Notes under the pieces: model-generated
What the model was told of the DNA's origin: nothing
What the model saw: only the letters and a program-made list of their open reading frames with translations
The model's database searches: none
Assembly: GCA_002440085.1 (NCBI GenBank)
Contig: DJRM01000127.1
Span: 9,580 to 37,207 of the forward strand
Length of the DNA: 27,628 nt
DNA from: Bacteroidales bacterium UBA6360
GTDB lineage: Bacteria; Bacteroidota; Bacteroidia; Bacteroidales; UBA932
Reading direction: 5' to 3'
Part shown: positions 24,655 to 27,628 of the stretch, one piece after another
Layout of the letters: every line of letters starts with the position of its first letter
Position numbering within the stretch: position 1 is the first letter of the stretch
Translations under genes and position numbers: made by a program

Positions 24655-26253
24655 ATGAAACGTTTTGTTATATTCCTATTTGCCGTTGCGGCGGTTTGCG
24701 GCATAAACTCATGCGACGCCCTTGACATCCAGAACGAGAACGGGCTTTCAACGGGGATGTTCTGGAAGACTCAGGATGACATAAATTCCGGTCTAAACGC
24801 CGTGTACGGGATGTTCTATCGTCAGGGGACATGGACCCGCAACATCTACACACAGCTCAACGGCATGGCGGATGACGGCGTAAGTTACGCCGGATGGACT
24901 GAACTCAGCGAGTGGACGAAATTCAAGTTTACCGACTACAATTTCAATGAATGCAACGTAAAGATGTGGAAAGAACATTGGACGGCAATCAACAGGGCGA
25001 ACCAGGTGCTTGACCATATTGATGACACTTCAATCGCGTTTGACAGTGAAGAGCATCGTCTGGACATGAAGGCACAGGCTCTGTGGCTGCGCTCGTTCTA
25101 CTATTTCTATATGGTGGCGATGTGGGACAACGTGCCTCTGACCATGAAGACATCTTCTGCTTCGGATCAGCCGGCAAATACAAAGGATGACCCTACGGCG
25201 CAGGCGGACATTGTCTTTACGCAGATTGAGACAGACTTGAATTGGGCGATAGAGCATCTTCCGCTTGAGAGGACAAAAGAGGTCGCACGTCCGACCAAGG
25301 GCGCGGCGTATGGACTTCTTGCGAAAGTGTATATGCAGCACAAGAAATGGCAGGAAGCAGAGAAGTGTCTGAATTGGATTGTCGAGGGCGAAGGAAAGTC
25401 TGTCTATAGTCTTGAGCCGAAATGGGAGGACAACTTCAACTGCAAGACCGAGAACAACTGCGAGTCGCTTTATGAAATCCAGTTTTCTCTCACCAACTAT
25501 GTCGGCTTTGACCAGACGGACAACTATCTTGATGCCAATGCCCAGGTGGGCACGCAGATAGAGGTGAACCAGTCTCCCAAAGGCACGGGATGGAACAACA
25601 TCGAGTGCAACCGATGGGTTGTGGACTGGTTCAAGAGGGAAAAGACCATTGACGGCAAGAATGACCCACGACTATTCTATACCTGCTGGTATGCGCAGGC
25701 CGAGGCCGATTTCCCGGAGCATCCGAACCAGCTTATCTACGGCAAGGCATGGAACGAATACAGATATTCTGCGACGGACAATCAGCGGGTTTTCATCAAG
25801 AAATACTCCACAGGCGTCACTCCTCTCTATTATTGGAACGACAATAATTTTCGCTCAATCAGGCTTGCGGACATGCTCCTGCTCTATGCCGAGTGCCTAA
25901 ATGAACTCAATGGCGGGCCTACGTCGGATGCCGTGAGGTATATGAACGAGGTCAGGACAAGGGTCGGGCTTCCTGAGATTGCGAAGAGCAGCTATTATGA
26001 TGGTGCCGCCATTACTTCCGACTATGCGGCCTTTAAGGAACACATTAAGGTGGAGCGAGCCCTTGAACTCGCGTTCGAGTGCGTAAGGTGGATTGACCTC
26101 AAGCGCTGGGGCTTTGATGAGACCACGGTATCTGAACTCAAGACAAGGGATGCCGATTTCGACAATTTCGCCCTTGGGAAAAACGAGCGCATGCCTATAC
26201 CCCAAAGTGATTGCGACAATAATCCAAATCTCTGGCAAAATCCTAATTATTAA
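24655..26253 (+). CDS. SusD/RagB-family lipoprotein (RusD-like)
   Basis: Protein of 532 residues with lipoprotein signal peptide ending GINSC (Cys20). SusD scaffold: LDIQNENGLSTGMFWKTQDDINSGLNAVYGMF at the N-terminus, ALWLRSFYYFYMVAMWDNVPLTM in the helical core, and the C-terminal SusD motif KVERALELAFECVRWIDLKRWGF. It starts 13 nt after the susC stop and ends with NPNLWQNPNY, a usual SusD ending. It should form the surface lid of the frameshifted transporter and would be without its partner when susC is OFF. Sequence identity with the SusD at 6264 is visibly low, consistent with different ligands. Confidence 0.95.
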   Translation: MKRFVIFLFAVAAVCGINSCDALDIQNENGLSTGMFWKTQDDINSGLNAVYGMFYRQGTWTRNIYTQLNGMADDGVSYAGWTELSEWTKFKFTDYNFNECNVKMWKEHWTAINRANQVLDHIDDTSIAFDSEEHRLDMKAQALWLRSFYYFYMVAMWDNVPLTMKTSSASDQPANTKDDPTAQADIVFTQIETDLNWAIEHLPLERTKEVARPTKGAAYGLLAKVYMQHKKWQEAEKCLNWIVEGEGKSVYSLEPKWEDNFNCKTENNCESLYEIQFSLTNYVGFDQTDNYLDANAQVGTQIEVNQSPKGTGWNNIECNRWVVDWFKREKTIDGKNDPRLFYTCWYAQAEADFPEHPNQLIYGKAWNEYRYSATDNQRVFIKKYSTGVTPLYYWNDNNFRSIRLADMLLLYAECLNELNGGPTSDAVRYMNEVRTRVGLPEIAKSSYYDGAAITSDYAAFKEHIKVERALELAFECVRWIDLKRWGFDETTVSELKTRDADFDNFALGKNERMPIPQSDCDNNPNLWQNPNY

Positions 26254-26286
26254 TTCGATAACACAAACTTTTTAACAAGACACATT

Positions 26287-27390
26287 ATGAAGAAGATGTT
26301 TTTCTTTGCAAGTGCTGCCATAATGCTCCTTGCATCCTGCGCGAAGCAGGAGGAACCGCAGGAAGGTCCGGAATTCGGACTTTCCCCAGTAATCAATAAC
26401 GTCGTTCCGGAGGGCGGAACCGTAGAACTTACAATTACCGGGAAGGATGCCTGGACCGTCGAGTTTACCGAATGGTCTACGAAAAATACCGACTGGTGTA
26501 CAACAGAAGTTACTGAAGGCGAGGGCGAGTTCGTCCTTAAGCTTAACGTCGAGCAGGCAGTTTCAACAACAGACCAGCGTTCGGTGATTGTCGAGGTCTC
26601 CAACGGCACGAAGACTCTTCAGTCAAAGATAATCCAGGCTCCTCTTCAGCTCGGAGAAGGCGAAGTGCTTATCATCGGCCTTGACGGTAAGGGGCGCGTG
26701 TGGTCCGCATTCAACCTCGCCGACAAAGGCAAGTTCGAGACTGACATTGAGGCAGTCACGGCAGTTTTCCAGTTCAATCGCAGCAAGGCATGGCCTTTCG
26801 ACCCGTCAAAGAACGGCGGCGCTTTCGGCGGCGGTGCTCCTTCGGCGGATGGAATGGTGCCGGTAGAGGGCTTCGTTGACGCTTGCAAGGCATATTCAGA
26901 ACCTCATCGTCTGTTCGACGAGAACGATCCGGCCAAAGCTATTGATGACGAGGATGCATGGGATGACGAGAACGACCCGTGTCCTGAAGGCTGGAGAGTG
27001 CCGACGTCTTGGGAACTCATACAGACAATCGGCTTCTCCGAGGATGTGGCATGCACATCAAAGGAAAAATTCAACTGCATTCGTGTGGAGGCCGGTGAGC
27101 GCGGATTTACAAAGCCGGGTCTTCTCGTCGGCTGGGGACAGAACGTCCCTGACAGAATCAACAAGAACAACATCACCGAAGAGGGCGGTCTGTTCATTCC
27201 TCAATCCGGTTGGCTTTCTTCAGGCGGTTACACTGACAGAACGTGGATGTTCACTCTTTGGGGCGCCACTTCTCACAATGACAGTCTTGCAGGTCTTTAT
27301 CTCACGACCTACAATGACTATTGCGACCATTGGGGCTGGGGCGACGGTCACAAGGAATATGCTACCGTAGTCCGTTGCATTAAGAAATAA
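26287..27390 (+). CDS. BACON-like / FISUMP-domain lipoprotein, putative surface binding protein
   Basis: Protein of 367 residues. Lipobox LLASC (Cys18), then a short Glu-rich linker (KQEEPQEGPE). Residues about 33-118 look like a BACON-type Ig-like domain (VPEGGTVELTITGKDAWTVEF, TTDQRSVIVEVSNG). The C-terminal half contains the FISUMP/major-paralogous signature DPCPEGWRVPTSWEL at 230-244, followed by Trp/Gly-rich segments (GLLVGWGQN, WLSSGGYTDRTW) and CIKK at the end. Such lipoproteins commonly sit right after SusD in uptake loci and are proposed to be surface glycan-binding proteins. No catalytic motif is seen. It lies 33 nt after susD and before a nucleoside hydrolase, so it may bind RNA-derived or nucleoside-containing material; that is inference. 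Confidence 0.75.
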   Translation: MKKMFFFASAAIMLLASCAKQEEPQEGPEFGLSPVINNVVPEGGTVELTITGKDAWTVEFTEWSTKNTDWCTTEVTEGEGEFVLKLNVEQAVSTTDQRSVIVEVSNGTKTLQSKIIQAPLQLGEGEVLIIGLDGKGRVWSAFNLADKGKFETDIEAVTAVFQFNRSKAWPFDPSKNGGAFGGGAPSADGMVPVEGFVDACKAYSEPHRLFDENDPAKAIDDEDAWDDENDPCPEGWRVPTSWELIQTIGFSEDVACTSKEKFNCIRVEAGERGFTKPGLLVGWGQNVPDRINKNNITEEGGLFIPQSGWLSSGGYTDRTWMFTLWGATSHNDSLAGLYLTTYNDYCDHWGWGDGHKEYATVVRCIKK

Positions 27391-27403
27391 TTGCTATATT
27401 GTA

Positions 27404-27435
27404 CTCCCGTTCCGGCCTCGTGTCCGGAGCGGGAG
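27404..27435 (+). promoter_or_regulatory. Intercistronic hairpin before the nucleoside hydrolase gene
   Basis: A 12-bp stem pairs 27404-27415 (CTCCCGTTCCGG) with 27424-27435 (CCGGAGCGGGAG), with one wobble pair and an 8-nt loop, 13 bases after the preceding stop. It is followed by ACTTTAAAATCATTTTTATG, which contains only short T runs, and the next gene starts 17 bases later. Partial termination or mRNA processing is possible. Confidence 0.5.
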
Positions 27436-27452
27436 ACTTTAAAATCATTTTT

Positions 27453-27628
27453 ATGAAAAGAGTATTTACCGCAGTCGCCGTTGCCGCAGTTATGCTGGCA
27501 GCGTGTGACAGTCCGTCTGAGACATCTGCAGTCAATGTCATTATAGAAACGGATCTCGGGAACGACGTTGACGATGCCCTTGCTCTCGGATTGGCATATA
27601 ATTATGGGCGGGTTGGACATTTCGGGTG
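27453..27628 (+). CDS. Nucleoside hydrolase family lipoprotein, 5' part (cut by window end)
   Basis: The frame from ATG 27453 is open to the last base (58 codons). It begins with a lipoprotein signal peptide (MKRVFTAVAVAAVMLAACDS; Cys18) and then VNVIIETDLGNDVDDALAL, the calcium- and ribose-binding N-terminal signature of inosine-uridine nucleoside N-ribohydrolases (family D-x-D-x-G-x-D-D, here with D-L-G-N-D-V-D-D). The family hydrolyses nucleosides to ribose and a free base. The lipobox places this one at the outer membrane or in the periplasm. Together with ribokinase, permease and SusCD it completes a ribose-from-nucleoside pathway like the B. thetaiotaomicron rus locus. The 3' part lies outside the window. 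Confidence 0.88.
   Translation, partial: MKRVFTAVAVAAVMLAACDSPSETSAVNVIIETDLGNDVDDALALGLAYNYGRVGHFG

Noticed and set aside
1..27628. CRISPR arrays, tRNA or rRNA genes, insertion sequences, invertible promoters with inverted repeats
   Set aside because: By reading both strands I found no regular repeat-spacer pattern, tRNA-like cloverleaf, transposase or recombinase gene, or long inverted repeats flanking a promoter.

Overview
The window comes from a Bacteroidales (Bacteroidota) genome. The evidence is two SusC/SusD outer-membrane pairs, an ECF sigma/FecR/STN-SusC trans-envelope cascade, many Bacteroidota-type lipoproteins (signal peptide ending in Cys, often followed by acidic residues), GLUG, fimbrillin-like, BACON-like and FISUMP domains, and TAnnTTTG -7 boxes in front of genes. 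I cannot fix the genus from sequence alone.

Layout. (1) 1-1089: the end of the ribosomal protein operon (rpoA 3' end, rplQ), closed by a strong intrinsic terminator. (2) 1090-14500: a polysaccharide-utilisation-type locus on the + strand: ECF sigma factor, FecR-like anti-sigma, SusC with an N-terminal STN signalling domain, SusD, a GLUG-repeat lipoprotein, a phosphodiester glycosidase (NAGPA-like) lipoprotein, a 48-residue ORF, and a fimbrillin/GLUG fusion lipoprotein. No classical glycoside hydrolase is visible, so the phosphodiester glycosidase is the only evident enzyme. (3) 14535-18290: an accessory block with an AAA-ATPase/PD-(D/E)XK protein and, on the - strand, a BsuBI/PstI-type DNA methyltransferase overlapped by a short cognate-type endonuclease. 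(4) 18344-27628: a ribose/nucleoside scavenging locus resembling the rus system of Bacteroides thetaiotaomicron: a divergent LacI regulator, ribokinase, a GRP/RhaT-like sugar permease, SusC, SusD, a BACON/FISUMP lipoprotein, and the start of a lipoprotein nucleoside hydrolase (cut by the window end).

Most notable observation. Three G homopolymers of exactly nine bases occur at control points of the two uptake loci. One lies in the sigma-factor promoter region (1096-1104), one inside the sigma-factor coding sequence at the region-4 helix-turn-helix (1574-1582), and one in the 5' part of the second susC (21838-21846). As written, the sigma factor is in frame (ON) and the second susC is out of frame (OFF: a 72-residue product). 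Seven or ten Gs would restore a transporter of about 1000 residues. This looks like slipped-strand (contingency-locus) phase variation of nutrient uptake, an unusual mechanism for Bacteroidales, where invertible DNA is the well-known route. Homopolymer sequencing error is the main alternative explanation.

How the genes work together. In region 2, ligand import through the STN-SusC would signal through the FecR-like protein to release the sigma factor, which would activate the locus. In region 4, SusC/SusD would import ribosides, the nucleoside hydrolase would release ribose, the permease would bring it into the cytoplasm, ribokinase would phosphorylate it, and the LacI protein would repress through TTGCGCAA palindromes, one of which overlaps the ribokinase -7 box. 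No intergenic stretch in the window exceeds 300 bases.
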